From: Heliopora coerulea
Lineage: Eukaryota; Cnidaria; Anthozoa; Scleralcyonacea; Helioporidae
Direction of reading: 5' to 3'
Length of the DNA: 64,000 nucleotides
Assembly: GCA_030142905.1 (NCBI GenBank)
Contig: JASJOG010000085.1
Coordinates: 62,001 to 126,000 of the forward strand
The translations under genes and the position numbers were made by a program. Every line of letters begins with the position of its first letter. Position 1 is the stretch's first letter. Under the pieces are notes generated by a model, which saw only the letters and a list, made by a program, of their open reading frames with translations, ran no database searches and was not told where the DNA came from. This document shows positions 13,801 to 28,800 of this stretch, in pieces.

Positions 13801-16800
13801 GATTCTATTAAAGGTAAAGGTAAGGTACCTTTATTTATACTGGATAATCCTATCGGCTACCTGAGCTGTTCTCTCTAGAGGTCCAGTAAGAGACACCTCT
13901 CATGGGTCCAGTGTTACTGTAGGAGGAAACCGGAGTACCCGGAGAAAACCTGCGATGCTTGGTTAAAGTCAAACTGGACAACACTCTTCTCACATGTGAC
14001 CAAGGTAACTTTAATTAGATAACTGCACGGAGCAGGAATCGAACCCTAATCACAGTGGTGAGAGATACGTGCACTACCACTGTGCTACCAGCACCCCTAA
14101 ATTGTGTACGAATTACTGACCTTATCTCTTCAGTGGTTCTCTTGCATTCGGGGGACATGTTTTCAGTCCTCGGACCTTATTAAAACACACTAAAATTTCC
14201 CGCGCTTTTCTACATTACGAGTCAAGAGCCCACGCATATCTACGATGTTTGCCAGCGATGTTCCCAACAAAGAGTATGAACATACTGATAGCGATGTGCA
14301 TTAACCTTAAATATAGCTACCCACCTCGCTCCATTCTCCAACTATCCATTTCACTTTTTCGCCATTAGTATCTCTAACTTTGCTCATCAAATAAACGGTT
14401 TTGTCGCAAGGTGGCAGGTTACCGCACCGTCGACGGGAAATAGGTTTCTCCACAGCACGACAATCCTCGTCTTTCAATGCCTTTCCTTCGGCATCCACAC
14501 AACGAACAACGCGAATCTCATGACCACTGCCACAAGTGGCCGAACACTAAAAGGTCAAAAATCCAATACCCACGTTTCAGATTCTGCTAGTGACAGAACA
14601 AGCAGAACACTAATTATGTGTAAGGATTAACCAGGAGAAGGAAATTTAATACAAAGAAAACTAAATAAGAAAAACATAATACATAAAAATTACCGACAGG
14701 CAAATCTCTGAAGATGTTGTTAAGTTGACAAAGAAACGTCAGATTAATGTTTCTTCCATTATGGCTATTCGTGTTTCGCGCTGGGCGCTCATATCTATTA
14801 AAAGATTACCTAACGTTTTCCACCAGTGGAATATCTTCCGAAGGTTTTTGAAAACTTATGGCGGGTTTTTGAAGCAAGGAGGATTACGAAACATTAATCA
14901 GGTGTCATATATCATCTATACACCAGTGTAATTGGTACAACTCTCCATATAAGATCATGTCACGTGCAGAGTTGTAATTGGTTCACTGCAACAAATCGTT
15001 ACAATTGGGAACGCATTTTCTAAAATACCCTATCGCTTACATCAGTCCATTCTTCGTATTCCCAGTGTGGGCAAGCTTTCATCCGACACTGCTGTCTTTC
15101 TATTGGTTTCCTGCTTGAATCACATGCGCTATTCTTTGCTAATTTGTTCCCCCTCCAAACGCACGCCACTCTCCGTCGCTGATATCCTTCACCGCACACC
15201 ACTGAGCACTAAGCAAAATGAGAAGTCTGCCAATGAGTAAGTCAGATGCAAATCATTGAGTACAACGTGTAAGGTGATTTATGCTACAATACAAGTCAAT
15301 CCTTTAGAGCTCAGATAAAATTCAAAATCTATCAAAATTTCTTGCTGCACTAAAGGTACAAAACTTACACAACTACGTACAAAACATCCACATCAAACGC
15401 GCGCAAAACAATCTACAAGATTTTCAAATTTTTTGGTGGAGAAATGTTCCCATACCCCAAACAGAATTTTTACATTTCCCATTCTTCACTGTTTTTGTGC
15501 TCCAGCAATCCACTATGTCTTGCAGAACCAGTGGGACTTGACATAAACCATAGTGATACTAATGGTAGCTTCGTACCTGATTCCATTTCCCAGTCCTCCA
15601 CGATGGACACTGCTCACTGCTGCACGTCCTTTGCAAAGCCCTTTTCTCAATTCGTGAACACATTGACGCCGGTAGTTCTTTACGAACGTACGCAATCTTT
15701 TCCACGCACGTCACTCTTCTTGTCTGCAAGCCACCGCCACATGTCTTTGAACACTGAAAACACGACGTAGTTCAATTTTTTAAAGTAGCCAAATCATCCA
15801 AAAACGAAGCCTCGGAGACAAGGGAACCGTTTTCGGTCCAATAAAAAATTAACGGGCCGAATAACGATTTCATGTCCTCCATAGTTCGTTCTGGTGATAT
15901 AAATATCCTAAATCTTCGAGACTCACAACTGGTCGCAAATTTTATCAATTCAAAAACAAAAAAAAATCTCACTGATACTTGAGTTTGGAAACGCATGGAA
16001 GTCTTGGCCAAAAGTGTGAAGCCTTTTCCAAACATCGCTGCTAGGTGCTGTTGCTCGTTGTAATATATAAACCATTAAAATTATTTATACGACTTTTCTA
16101 TTTTAAATTCTTGTTCTTACCAAATGTTTTTTCACCCAGAATGTCTGGGGGCACGAACGCGTTCTACCCACGGTAGGATATTCCCGGACACTCCCACCCA
16201 GCACAACCCACCGTGGACGGCACCCCGGTCATATATTGTATCAACTTACATCACTCCACCTGGAGTAGACCCATTGAACGTTGTCACACAAGCCCATGCA
16301 AGGCTGCTCCGAATGAGGTCTGGTGACGAGTTTGCAATCTTTATTATTTCGCATTATGTTCTTGTCGAACTTTATGTCGTGCTTTACGCAGTTGAAGTAA
16401 ATCTTTTGAGAACCGGGGCCACATCCTGGTTGGCAAGCTCCTTTCCGAGCCATGACCCACCTTGAAAATAACAGAATAAGTATCTTAGATGATAATAGAC
16501 AGACGTACATAGAAAATGAGGAAACCAGGCAGTTACTCGTTTGATCATATGGAATTGGAGAGATGGAGAAAGACCTAGAGAAAGACCTGGAGACAGACAG
16601 AAACAGGCAGATACAGACAGACATAGACAGACAGGCAGATCTAGAGACAGAAAGGCCTAAAGACAGACAGAAAGATCAACAAATTAGGAGGACGACTGAC
16701 AGACACACAGACAGAAAGGAAGATTAACAGAATGACGGGATAAAGACAGACGGGTGGAAATACAAACAGAAAGGGAAGATACATGTAGTCAATCAATGCG

Positions 16801-19800
16801 CATTAACAATCTGTTAACTCACAGACACTAATCCAGCCACTAGCTAGCAACCGCACGATCAATTAAACGTCACCTGATCGATCAAATAAAGATTGACCAA
16901 CTGACCATTGAACTAATTCACCACAAAAATAAGTTATCTGTACGAAATATTTGAAATGTAATTACTTGAAGTAACAATCGGTGTTGCAATTTTCCTTTAT
17001 CGTTTTGGGCTTTTTCTTGGGATCACAGCGATGTGCGGAGACCAACAAACTATCTCGCTCTCGTTTGCAGATTACCTTTCTCTTTCTCCATCCTAAAAAA
17101 TATTCATGGACAAAATAAATGAAGAAATCTGTTATTGAAATTAATAACGCGAATGCTCCCTAAAATATAACTGCAAGAGCAACGACAAGAAAATCTGCAA
17201 ATAAAACTCCCACGACAGTCTGCTTACTACCTTGACACTCAGAACTGCATTGAGACCAAGGTCCTTTCTGGTCCCAGATGAACCTTTGAGGGTCTTTAAT
17301 TGGACTTAGGTACGAATATGATATTCTCGGAGGAAAAATTTCTGCTACAGAAAGAACCTGAGAAGAATAAGAACAAGAAACTACTTTAAACAACAACAAC
17401 ACAGACAGAAATATGCACTGTCTTTAAACAACAACAACAAAACAGGGTTTACCTGAAGGAATATTTTTTTCGTCAACTTTCCTTCGATCCTAACATACTC
17501 CGGATAGCTTTGTGAGCCAGAGTACGTAAACTGCAAACCAACCGCTTCATACGTGACCTCCGACCTGGATTTTATGAAGTAACCTCCATTAAGTATGTTT
17601 TCATAGTTTTCGTCGAGTAAGACTAGAAGGACAACAGATGTTTTCAAGAAATACCTCCTCTCTGTTTCTCGACTTCTAATTAGCAAATTTATTTATCCAG
17701 GCTAATTGTAAAACTAACTACTCGAGTTTTTTTTATCTAACCTAAGAATAGAAAAAAAAATTTCTTCAGCTCACCTCATCCTCCTCATCTCATGACCACT
17801 TCGTCCCACATCACTTCACGTCGTCGCATTTCATAATACCCAACCCACCTCACTCACCTCAGCTCAACCACCCCCCTACCTTAGCAAATTACAGCTCAAC
17901 TTATCACATATTTAACTCGAATTTTACAAAATTTCATTCACTTCGCTAGAGCTTACTTCATTTCGTCAACGAGAGACCACGAAAACCATATCTTCATCTC
18001 CACTGGTAATCCCACTTCTGAACTCAAATTTCAGTGCAACATGTACAAATCTTTGACTAACCTAAATAATTGTCATCGCCATGTTTTTTTAGTTTTTGAT
18101 GCCTAGCTTCAGCTTTAGGAGTTATCTGTTCAATTCTAATCGAGGAATAACCAGGGAACAAGGTCGCGACGTCGTTGTAACCTAAAACAAGATAATCAAC
18201 AAAATTAAGCGAAGAGGAGCAGAGGTCCAAAATAAACTACGTTGTTTCTTGCCAGGTTTCATGAGTAGTTTATGTAATGTTTAAAAAACGAGCAGGAGCG
18301 CTTTATTGGACATAAAACTCGAGGCGATAGCCAAGTGTTTTAGATCCGATAAAGCACGTACGGTGATTTTTTTGAACAGCTTAGAAAACAAACCTCTTAA
18401 CACGCTAATTCGCGAAGAAAGTTTGAAGATTTATCTTTTCAAAGCCGAAAAAATTGGAGGAGAAAAGTGAGCGTGTTTTTACCACACATAAAGACACGAC
18501 ACGGTTATGATTTTCCTTTGTATTTTCCTCATGAATTCTTGACGAGATTTTTAAATGTAAAATACAAAACCAGGGGAAATTTGAGTGCTACAGACATTTT
18601 AATTCTATGTCTTAGCCAGCTTGAAGTCATTCCTGATCAGTGAAAACTGTTGAAGACGTAGAATTAAGATCTTGACAACTAATGTTGGCGGAAATATCTG
18701 TGTTGTTCCGGCTTTACTTACCCCACCGCACTTTTTGATGCCACGTCTTGGTAGTACGCTTGCAAGTTGAATTGTCACCACCACATACGCCGCATTCATC
18801 GAGCTTTGTTCGTGAGTTGAGTTCGTTATCACATCCTGCTAGCTGCATCATTTGAATGAAGGAAGGTTTGTGTAAGAGTAAAATCTCAGGGAAGCAACGA
18901 AAAACAGGAAAACAAAAGCAATGATAATATTTGCAATGGGCCAGTGATAGAAATAAAAAATAACAACGACGACGACAACAGGAACAACAACAACAACAAC
19001 AACGGTGACGACCGCAAAAGGAAAAATATTCAAAGTAAACGAAGAGACACAAAGATGAAAAAGAAAGCGATTGAAAGGAAAAAAAGTGTACAACAAGGAG
19101 ATAATAAAGAAGAATAAAGAGAAAAGGAAAAATAGAGTTATGAAGAAAGAAGGAAAAGAAAACTAAGAAGTAGAAGAATAAAGAGGAAGAAGAAGGAGAC
19201 GAAGGAGTGACAAAAGAAGAAGAAGAGGAAAAAGTAGAAGAACTTGAAAAGAAGATGATAAAGAAGAAGAAAAAGAAGATATAGGAGGGGAAGAACAAGA
19301 AATAGACTAAATGCAGCAGAAAGAAAAATAAATATTTACCTACCATACAAATTCCGTTGACACAAATATCAAATTTCTTTTCATCACATTTTGTGCCATC
19401 AATAACTTTTGCAGTGACAAAATCTCCACCTCCTACACGCTCACAAATAAGCTGACATTGATGCCTACCTAAGATAAATCAAGATTTTAACAAATACTTT
19501 TGAGAAGATACTTATAGATGTCTGGGCAATATTAATCCATTTTCCGGTTGTTTATCATTTTCAAAAACTAGTTTTCATTTATCCCACAAAATCTACATTT
19601 GTCTCAACTTACCTCGGAGATATCGTGGTATCCATTCGCTTCCCTTGGGACCTCTTTTTCCATTAAATGCCGCACATTGGACCTCTCTGAAGTTTGGACT
19701 TCCTTCCGGACAATTCTATGAAAATCACACATGTAATTGCATCAGAAACATATTTCTAAAGCTTAAACAACGCAAAGCGACTTCAGTCAGTCAATCGATG

Positions 19801-22800
19801 GACAAAATTATAAAATTCGACAAACTTCAAAGAAGTTAACAAGACAGCTGGAATTTACGTTTAAAGATACCCTCACCTTGCACAACTTTTCCCCACTTCA
19901 ATTCATGCTTAAACCTAAGGTTGATCCTAATGGACTGACAATGCATGAGGATACATTTGTTCAAAAAGACTTGAATGACTTACTTGAGTGTTGCATGACT
20001 TGAATCTCTTCTTTGCGCCAAGACAATAAAGGCCTCCATTTGAAGGACTGGAAAAGTTGGAGAAGCGTAAGCAAAGGGAAGTTAAATGCATATAAAAGTG
20101 ATGAGTGATAAAATAGAGAAGCCAAAATAAAAGAACTGAATTCAGAAAGAAAGAGGATTGAAGTTGTGGAGGTACGATAGAAGAACGCGAACGAGAATGA
20201 AAACAAAAACCACGAATGTGAACGACAATGGGAGCGAAAACGTGAACGAGTGTGACAGTGAAAACGGAACAAAGAACGAGAAAAAGAACGAGGAACAAAG
20301 AGCGAGAACAAGAACGTGAAACGAAGAACGAGAACAAGAACATGGAACGAAGAACGGAAACGAAGAATGGGAATGAAGAACGAGAACAAGAACGTGAAAC
20401 GAAGAACGAGAACAAAAACATGGAACGAAGAACGAGAACAAGAACGTGAAACGAAGAACGAGAACAAAAACATGGAACGAAGAACGAGAACAAGAACGTG
20501 GACGAAGGCAAGGGCAAAGGCGAGGTCGAGAGCGAGAACAAAAATGAATACGAGTACGACAACAAGATAAAAACAGGATTATAAAATCGAGGAAGATTTC
20601 CTTCTCCCTACAACAAAAAGCTGTCAAATTTTAAACATTGAAAGTCATGGCGCTTAGAAAGGCCTAAGACAATTCATAAATTCACAGTACAAATCGAAAC
20701 TATTTATTTAAGCCCTAAATTGAACTCGACCGACTTCGTAAAAAATTTCTGACGTACTTTGGCCTACCTTGGGTTATTGCAAACACGAGAAGAATAGGTA
20801 ACTCCTCCTCCACAGGTCCTGGAGCAAGCAGCAAACGGACTCCACGCAGACCATCCGCCATTGATCTTATCATGAGTTTGTTTTAAAACGCAAGAACCAT
20901 GAATACACCACTAAAAGATTGAAATACCGAGGTTAAGCATTCCCTCGAAAAATTGTTGCACTATAGTAATCTTTGAACAAGGGTTTAACTTTGGAGGCAT
21001 CCAACGTTGATGTCCGCACCTCTCCTTATAGTTCTGCGCCTCACAAATCACCGTTATTTAAAATTTTGAAACTGGAATACCAGTAAAGAAAAACCATCGT
21101 TTCATAAGCGGACGCGCTAATGTTATCCAAATTCACCAAAGAATTATTGGGTCGTGTTTTGTTCAGGACATGGAGCCTCACACTTCTTTGAACATCTGAG
21201 CTTTTGTTCTTTGACAGAGCATGTGTAACGTGACGGATGAAGATACAAGTAGAGCTCAAACACTCCTCAAAAATTCACGATGAAAACACAAAGGAAAAAA
21301 TCATAACCACGTCGTGGCTTTAAATTTGAGTAAAAGTCCCCCATCTCGTATTTGAACTATTATCGGATCTAAAATACTCGGCTGTCACCTTGTGTTTTAA
21401 GTCTATAAAGCACGACAGCTTTTGTTTTAAATTTTACTTAAATTAATTGTATAAACATCCTTCGTTACGTCTTATAACCACTTACTTAAAGAACAGTTCA
21501 GTCTAAAAATTTATAGATCCATTTTTAGTTGTATTATTCCTGTAGGTATTTGGTTTGTTGGTATTTAATTTTGGCATAGGTTTGTTGTGCTTCTTGACTG
21601 CTGGGTCACTTTTACATACGCTCTAAATTTGAAGCACAAACTCTTCTTCCCCAGAACAGCTTCATAGTTCTACTGTGTAAATGTCACAATATTACTCAAG
21701 ATTTATACCCGAAACTTGTCGCAACAAATCAGCAGGTAGTTGTTCCACACTAACCTTTCCATGACCACATGGGCTTCCGTCAGCCCACGGCATATCGTGA
21801 CTGCGACATCCATCTCCATTACGGAACTTTACGGAGCACCATAGTCTTCGGCAGGGCTTGTTCTGAATGGATGGGTGAAACTGATAAGTGGGTTGTAAAA
21901 TCTAGTCTAGTTATTACTTTGTAAGTCGGGGAAAAAGAATAAGAAAATGAGAAAGAAGAATAAGAAGAACAACAATATGTGGAACAAGGAAGAGAAAAGA
22001 AAGATGGTGAAAGCGGCGAAGAAGAAGAAGAAGAAGAAGAAGAAGAAAAAGAAGAAGAAGAAGAAAAGAATGAAAACATAATGATGATGATGAAAAGAAA
22101 AGATAACGACAAAGACCTAGGAAAGACGCTGAAGACAAAGTTCCAAGGACAAAATCCTTAGAGGTCATTTCGAGAGCGGGAAATAGAAACAACCCACAAC
22201 AAAATGTCGTGATTTACCTTAAAACTACACAATGAAGAATTCTTGCCGTAGGTCAGTTTACACTGCATTTCTGGGCTGTATATTTCACCAGGCAGTTTAT
22301 CTGACTTTTTGAACTGGTACTGTGGCTTGTCTATCAAGCACTTATCGTGGCCTTGCCTAAAGAATGAGGCAGAAGAACTATAGAAATGTTGAGCATACAT
22401 TAGGACAGACTATGTACAAAAGTTCATCTAGCTCAAATTTTCAGGAAATCTTTGTAGGTCATGACCGGGATTGAATCCGTAAGCTTGTGACGACCGTTAT
22501 GAAGTCCTAACCATTCAAGTAACGCCACTAAGAGGAATTCTGGCGCCTAAAAAGTTTTGTGTAGATATGAGCTTGACAAACGTTCGTATATCGTCTGTCA
22601 TAGGAAGAATTCTCAAAAGGCTTTGCTGATTGAAAATGTCGAGATGAAATACGTTATAACCACTGGAAAGGACAGTTCTGCATACGTAAATCTCACTGCA
22701 AGTCGATATATCCTATCCTATCCTATCCTATCCAACCCTATTTTATCCTATCTTATCCTATCCTATCCTATCCTGTCCTATCCTATACAACACCACACTA

Positions 22801-25800
22801 CGCAACGTTATGATATATGCTATGATATGCTGTTTTCTGCAATACTATGCTATGCCATGCCATGCTATGCCATGCCATGCCATGCTATGCTATGCGATAC
22901 CATGCAATTCTATAGTATATTATATTATAGTACAACAACTTACTCTAAAAACTCGGTGATCTCTTTGCGACTACATGATGACCAACTCCATGGCATAGCC
23001 TGGATATTCAGGGCAGGAGCCATGACATGTAAGCCGTTTTCTTCTCCTAAACACCTCCTGGACAGTGTATCGTGACCTATATTAAAACTAGAATTAGAAG
23101 AAATGATGTAAATATTGAACGGGAAAATGCTTGTTTAATAATTAAAAAACGTTAATCGAACATATTACTTTCAGCTTTACGTAGCTCAAACTAGAAGCTA
23201 AATCGAAACCTAAAAACAAACATAATCAAACAAAAACCAAAATTCAAACTCAAACTCGAGAGGAACTCACAGCTCTCAAATTTGCAACTCATAGACCACC
23301 CAACTGGAACACTCTTCTATTCCTCAGAATGGCAACTCGCATTCCAAACCAAATTTTCTAACCTTAGCTTGGAATTAATAACGCACTGCAGTGCAGTTCA
23401 CCACAGTAGACTGAAAAGTGTAACGTGGTGTATTACATTGCTCCAGTGGCGAAACTAATTTATTTCTAGTGCTGGGGCCTTGATAGGGCTTTAGTAAACG
23501 TTTGAGGGAAACATCTGCTGCAGATTTGATGGGGTGCATGTCAAACACCAAAATATGCCATCTTGTATACCTGCCATTGTGGAAATGTCGAATTTGTCAA
23601 AGGCTGATGAATACTTTAGTCTTCGAGCTGGGCTGGCCGCCTTGGGAAGGCCAGGTTTCTTTTAAGGTGGTTGCCCCAGCGCCCGCTCCCAATACTAACG
23701 ACACTACATTACTCTGTGGTAAAGTGCATTGTAATGTGATGTACAAGGGTGCTGTGCAGTGTGGTACTATGGGGTGAGGTACGATGAGTGCCAAACAATT
23801 CAGAGTTATATAGCAACACCAAAGCTGAATATACTTACACATGTCCTAACTCGTGTGCTACGGTGAAAGCCACTCCTAATCCATTGTCTTCCACAATAGA
23901 ACAACTTCTTTCTGGTTGACACATAGTTCCAAGTTCAGCAAGACCTTGAAAAAATTAATATTAGTCAGGGACTTAGCAAGGAATTGGGGCGAGGAACGCG
24001 CTTTCATGGTCACTTTTACCTAGGAAAAGTGCAAACCTCAAATGGATACTATTTCACAATAAATCCTTACCATCGATGATGTACTTGTTAAAGGAAAAGG
24101 TACTTTTCTCAACGAAGAGGGCAACTTTTAAAAACGCTTGGGGCCACATTCTCCGTACAGTTCGGGGTTCCTATGCCTGCGATATCGGTATTGCCGCATT
24201 ACAGTGAGTTTAATCTTTTATCCGAAACTAAAAATTATTTACGCCTTATAATACCCTGTTTTTTATTTATTTATTTATTTGTTTGTTTGTCTGTTTGTTT
24301 ATTTATTTATTAATCATTTTGGAAAGGATGACATCTTTACCTGCAGTGGTATTACCAACGATGGTCCTTGTTAATTTATGAATAATCTAATATATTACAA
24401 TTTAAAAATATAAACTCTACAGATTACTTACAACTAATATTATCGAACTATCTTACAATTACATCGAACAAAATGTTTACAATCATTGCAGGAAAGATCC
24501 TCTAGATGATCAACCTCCTCATTTATTTGAAGAAAAAATTCTTTCACTTTGAATTTGAAAGTAGCATAAGAATAATTTTCTACTTCTTTTAGGTAAGTTG
24601 GTAGGGAATTGAAGAGATTAGTTCCACTATAAGTAATTTTAGATTTTGATTTTTCAGTTTTTACATTTTCTACTTTAATATCAGTTTGTGAAGACCTTGT
24701 TGGAATATTAATTACGCCAATTTTCCTTTGAAATAATAGTGATACCTCTACAGGTGCCACGTTCTTTAGTGCACAAAAACAAATAATATTTTTTTCACCT
24801 TGATTAAATTATAAATTGGTAGCCATTTTAGTTGTCGAAATAGGTTTACTATTGGCGTGTCATAACTTGCCTAAGTTTTGACTAACTATATTTTTCTAAT
24901 GGATTGTGCGCTAAATTACGATAGGCAAACCATATACCACGATCTCTGACGAGCGATAATGCATACTTGAAGAGTATTTTGATACATAGGTAATAAGTTT
25001 CAGGTTTTTAGTTTTGAATTTTGGACTTGTATTCGTATGTTAATTTTTAATAAACTCGATATCAATTAAATTATATTTTGTAAATTAATGGGATTGTTAT
25101 ATTTACAAGGCCGCAAGGAAAACTGCTTGTTGGTCAGTAAATGTGTATTTGCCCTTATAAAGTTTAACAGGTTTGTCAACTTTTCGACTTCGTTTCAAAG
25201 TCAGTGTAATACCTTTGGTTTGTCAACATATCACCGCTTTCTCGTTCTGGTATTTTAGATAGAGTTCTTCTGAATTTAGTCTGTTCTTTAATTTTTGAAA
25301 TCGTCGGTTGGTAACGCCTAGTGCCTAAGATGGGTTTTTTAATTTCATAAGTCTTTACAGCTTCGTTAACCTAAACTCTGCAATGTGCTTAAAACCCTTC
25401 GCTACAGCAAATGACAAGCGTACTGGCCATTATCACCTCAACGCTATTTCATCTGATGATACACTCACCTAAGGTCTCACAGTTATACTTGGTCCTACAG
25501 ATGTTCTTTCTGTGATAAATAGAAAAATATAATAATTCAGTCAAGAAAATGAAGAATGACTTGGCAAGCTGAGTTACTTAATTTCAATTCAGAACGAAAT
25601 GCACTTTTTTTCCTCTCGTTTTTGTCACCAAATTATGATACAGACTTCAAGGAGGACATGCTAAAATAATTTTGAATGTTTCCGTTTTGATCCTGCAAAA
25701 GGAAATGACTAAATTCGTCCCTAAATGTGACAAAAAGTATAAAGCTAAGAGAAAGCCTCAGGACTAACCACTTTACAATTATGGAAATGGCGGTGTATTC

Positions 25801-28800
25801 TTTTTCGAGAAGCATGACATTTCACATTGTTGAGCCATCATAGTCACCAATATTAACACAAATGAAGGCTGAACTGCGAAATAAGACTCTAAGTTTCGCT
25901 TCTTCCGAGAAAGGAAAAATTCTTTTCTATAAGTTTTACACGAGCAAAAACTCTTCACGAAAGCTGACATTGCCTACCTTGTAATTAAAACTGCGGTATC
26001 GTAATGTCCGGCATCTGAATCCGACGCCACATTTTGTTTATGCTGCCATGCGCAGAATCTTCGTAATGATTTTCTGGCATCACTTGTGATCTTTAAATCC
26101 TAATTTAATGGGTGATAGACTTACTGATATTCCATGATAAATCGTAGCATTTATTGTCGTACCCCGATCATTTTTCTCCAGATCTTATCACGCTGGATTA
26201 CACAAATGATCTGTTTTGATTTTCTGATTCAGTGTATTGTTTCATTTTGTAGCGTTACATTTCGTCACATTAGTTGGCATGTGAAGAAGCAAAATGTCGC
26301 TCCGAAAGAGTTGTGTCATTTTATGTAGTATTTGAGCTGAATGGAGTTTCATTGCGCAGAGTTGTGTTGGGTGGTATGCCATTGTTGTAATGTACGAGAT
26401 ACGACATGAGCGGTCAAACTATATGGGGATTTCCCGGCTATATTGAAAAATTGATAAAAAAAAAGTTATGTACATCAGGATGATTCGGTATTTACTTACA
26501 GCATACCAATTAGTAGGCAGGTTCTATTGTATTTTCTTCACGAATTATTAAAGAGTATTTTAAGTGACGTTGTGTTATGTTGTATTGTTCTTATTAATTA
26601 TTCTTCACATTGTATCGTGGCCACTGATCTGATCATGGCTTTGTTTGGCATTTTATCCTGGGCACTCGTCTCCATTTTAACCTTACGTCCTCCTCTTCTG
26701 TGCAGTTTTACTCTTGTGAATGAGGACAGAACTTCTTAACTTTTGCAAAGCATTTCACTAGGTCAACATATATTTACCTCTTCGTTCTTCAGTATTTTAA
26801 TGCCAGTTAGGACAATTTCGATGGAGTTTCCAATTTTAGGATCGAGAAAGATGTCATGTACCTTAAGAAGAGTACAACTTGTCATGGACCCATATAATAT
26901 TAATGAGCGATAGTTCAGAACGTTCAAGACAAAGATTTGAAGTCAGATAAGGACACTAAAAGACACAGGCTTAACAGATAATGGGTAAGACAATTGCAAT
27001 GTTTCCAAGGTATTTGTTCCACTTTAACTACAGACGATTGAATCGAAACCGGTGTTAGTGACATAAATAATCTATTGTTATTCAATCCAGATATCGCCAT
27101 CCCAGCAATTAACAGAATTTCACTTGTTCGACTAAACTGAGTTAATTTCTTTGAAACTCTGCATGTCCTAATTGATAAAAAATGACTTAGCAAAATCACG
27201 TGACTCTGAATACGTCCAAACACATTGTAACTCAACATCAGCAGGAATAACAACAATAACAACAATAACAATAACAACAGCAACCACAGGGTTAATAATT
27301 AACACCAACAGCAACACTAGCCAATATAACCATAACCATAACAATATAAAATTAAAGATAACAATAAAGGGATGAAAAAAATAAGAAGTCAGAAAACGAC
27401 AAATACCAAGACAACGGTAATAACAGAAATAACCACAACGGAAAGACAAACAAACAAAATAAAAACCAAAACAGCGTTCACTTACCACTCCAATGACAGT
27501 CTGAAGATATCTCTTGAGCTCAAATTCACTGCCATAGTAATCCAACATTGACTTATCAGCAGTAAACATCAACTCAACATATCTTCGATAAGACCGGGCA
27601 CTTTGAAAGATAGTTTCCCTTTTTGCTCTCCGGTGAATACCATGTACGGTTTTTGGCAAAGCGTCGTGCCCAGAATCCTCATGATGAGGCTGGGTTTCGT
27701 TCGTCAACCACTTCTCGTCTGTAAAGAATGAAGACTAAATTGTTAGGAATAAATGGATGGTACTTTTAACGAGGGCAGGGAAAATCCTCAACGCGAAGAT
27801 TTAGGTTCAGTAAATTGACGTCGTGTGTAAAGTAGTGGATGTGGGACTTTGGTGCTTGGAGATAATTACGGCCACTTGTTTTGTTAGAAATGTATTACTA
27901 AACCCCTAAAGAGGATAAAACTCGTAAACTTCTGACTTCAGACGTCCGGAAAGACGCTTTGAAACCCAGACCAAGCTGGAGTGAAAGTGGATTACAGTTG
28001 ACAAACAAGAATTTTTTAAAAGAGCTGTTTTGACTCTCATAGCTACGGCTCAAACGAGGTCTAGAGATGACAAGAATCTGACAACAATGCTCCAACGGGA
28101 AACCGCTCGTACCTTTGGGCCCACAGGTACGATAAAATTGTCGTACATGATTGTTCATCCTGGGGTATGTAATGATGTCTCAGAGGCAAAGTTCCGCTTT
28201 ACGTTTCGCTCAATAATGTCGAGATACGTCCGGAAGACTCCAGTGAGTTGATCGGATACACCAGAATGACCAATCGTGTATGAACAATCTTGAACATCAG
28301 CAACTCTCATGACCAGCGGTGTAGATTACCGGGGGTATGAGTGTGTGTGATACCCCTCAAAGTTTGCGGGAAAATAGAAAATTTGGGAAAAATATAGTAG
28401 TTCGAGCAAAATTTGGTACGGTAAAGTAGGTCAAAATCTCTTTTGGTTATTATTTAAATTTAATTTACGTATCGCGGTTGAGGAAGCGACCGTACGCTAT
28501 GCATGGCCTGAATGCGCGTAAAATTAAATTCGGGCAATTTTTGAAATTAGCAACGCCCCCGTTCATGACCGGTCAAACAAGTCTAGCTCTGATCAACTCC
28601 ACCGAAATTTGAAACGGTTCAAAGCTGACGATAGTGAATTAGAGTTGGTTAGAATGTATATGAGAACCATTGATGAGCAGACATTTGAACAAGAATGAGC
28701 ACTGCAACTCCCATAAGCTGTCGTCGACAGTCATCCTTGTTTGATGAGGGCTAGCTGATCCACAGGTTACCATGGCATTGCAGACCTAGGTGTTAAATTT

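Noticed and set aside
18714..20627. Frames of 170-212 residues on the minus strand and 65-84 on the plus strand
   Set aside because: They run through GAA and GAACGA repeats; only the short exon portions within them are real.
24440..24760. A host gene of 106 residues
   Set aside because: The tail motif is that of a LINE reverse transcriptase and an A/T-rich repeat tail follows, so it is listed as a mobile element.
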